Below are positions 63,790 to 64,000 of a stretch of DNA of 64,000 nt, in pieces (the first letter of the stretch is position 1; each line of letters opens with the position of its first letter). The translations under genes and the position numbers were made by a program. Origin of the DNA: Bradyrhizobium guangzhouense (GTDB taxonomy: Bacteria > Pseudomonadota > Alphaproteobacteria > Rhizobiales > Xanthobacteraceae); NCBI RefSeq assembly GCF_004114955.1, contig NZ_CP030053.1, forward strand, positions 6,200,001-6,264,000. The letters are read 5' to 3'. The notes beneath the pieces were generated by a model that was not told the origin of the DNA, did not search any database, and saw only the letters and a program-made list of their open reading frames with translations.

Positions 63790-63851
63790 GCGGTGATCTG
63801 TGTCGTCCCTGCCCTAGACCTTAATCGATTTTAACGATATCGCTGCCCTCA

Positions 63852-64000
63852 ATGAGGGAAGCGTCATCCAACTTGCGCCGTGCGGGCTCGCGCGTGCTGG
63901 CGGTCATGCTGCTTGCGGCAGCGACCGCGCTCGCCGGCTGCGCCGGCGGCAACGCGCCCGCCAATTCCTATGCGATGGCAACGCCGAGCGCAGGCTCCGG
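63852..64000 (+). CDS. Lipoprotein, 5' end only (runs off the right edge)
   Basis: The frame from the ATG at 63852 is open to the window end. It begins MREASSNLRRAGSRVLAVML and continues LAAATALAGCAGGNAPANS. This is a basic n-region, a hydrophobic core and the lipobox LAGC, so the protein is an Lgt substrate. Only about 49 residues are visible, and no family can be named. Leading AATGAGGGAA contains the start. The region from 63731 should hold its promoter. Confidence 0.75.
   Translation, partial: MREASSNLRRAGSRVLAVMLLAAATALAGCAGGNAPANSYAMATPSAGS

Overview
The window is chromosomal DNA from a high-GC alphaproteobacterium, most likely Bradyrhizobium or a close relative in the Nitrobacteraceae. 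The reasons are: GC-rich codon use; a tRNA-His with A73 and no G-1, as is normal for Alphaproteobacteria; the gene orders rplY-pth-ychF and lgt-methyltransferase-pgeF; serC next to serA; rhizobial small proteins; and many short dispersed palindromic repeats between genes. These assignments rest on reading the protein sequences, not on a database search.

Left edge (1-852): an open frame running off the window encodes the N-terminal part of a tyrosine integrase. It sits directly behind the 3' end of tRNA-His, as at the edge of an integrated genomic island whose body lies outside the window. From 1 to 16 kb: a phasin, a 1182-residue multi-PAS histidine kinase, a chemotaxis receptor, a truncated and frameshifted flavin monooxygenase remnant behind a LysR gene, a secreted alpha/beta hydrolase, a thiolase and the serine genes serA and serC. 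From 16 to 31 kb: GST, two outer-membrane barrels, a fosmidomycin-type exporter, glmM, lldD, two tandem DUF5666-like secreted paralogues, aroE, an EF-G-like GTPase, a DUF992 protein and aatA. From 30 to 41 kb: a GST, four small or enzymatic genes, an aldo/keto reductase, an IsdG/HmuQ-type haem oxygenase, a DUF1501/DUF1800 pair, a Cys-rich CWC protein, a second GST, TauE/SafE and a LysR regulator.

The most unusual region is 41.8-45.5 kb. Three tightly spaced genes encode a signal-less thermolysin-like M4 metalloprotease, an archaemetzincin-like protein whose HExxH motif is gone while its HC-x4-C motif remains, and a CHAT-domain (caspase/separase-like) protease. This looks like an undescribed three-component protease module, possibly in cell death or defence. 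After uvrB comes a clear homologue of the methyl-directed restriction enzyme DpnI (48.6-49.4 kb), overlapping by one base a small Cys-rich gene. Together they form a compact accessory stretch around uvrB.

Right part (49.7-64 kb): small membrane and secreted proteins, two SnoaL-like proteins, a pair of MaoC hydratases, a DUF4282 protein, a hexapeptide acyltransferase, the ychF/pth/rplY housekeeping cluster, ubiK, a dienelactone hydrolase, lgt, a MidA/NDUFAF7-like methyltransferase, pgeF and the start of a lipoprotein. Several families of palindromic repeats are scattered throughout. In two places the end of one repeat family supplies the TAG stop codon of the neighbouring gene.
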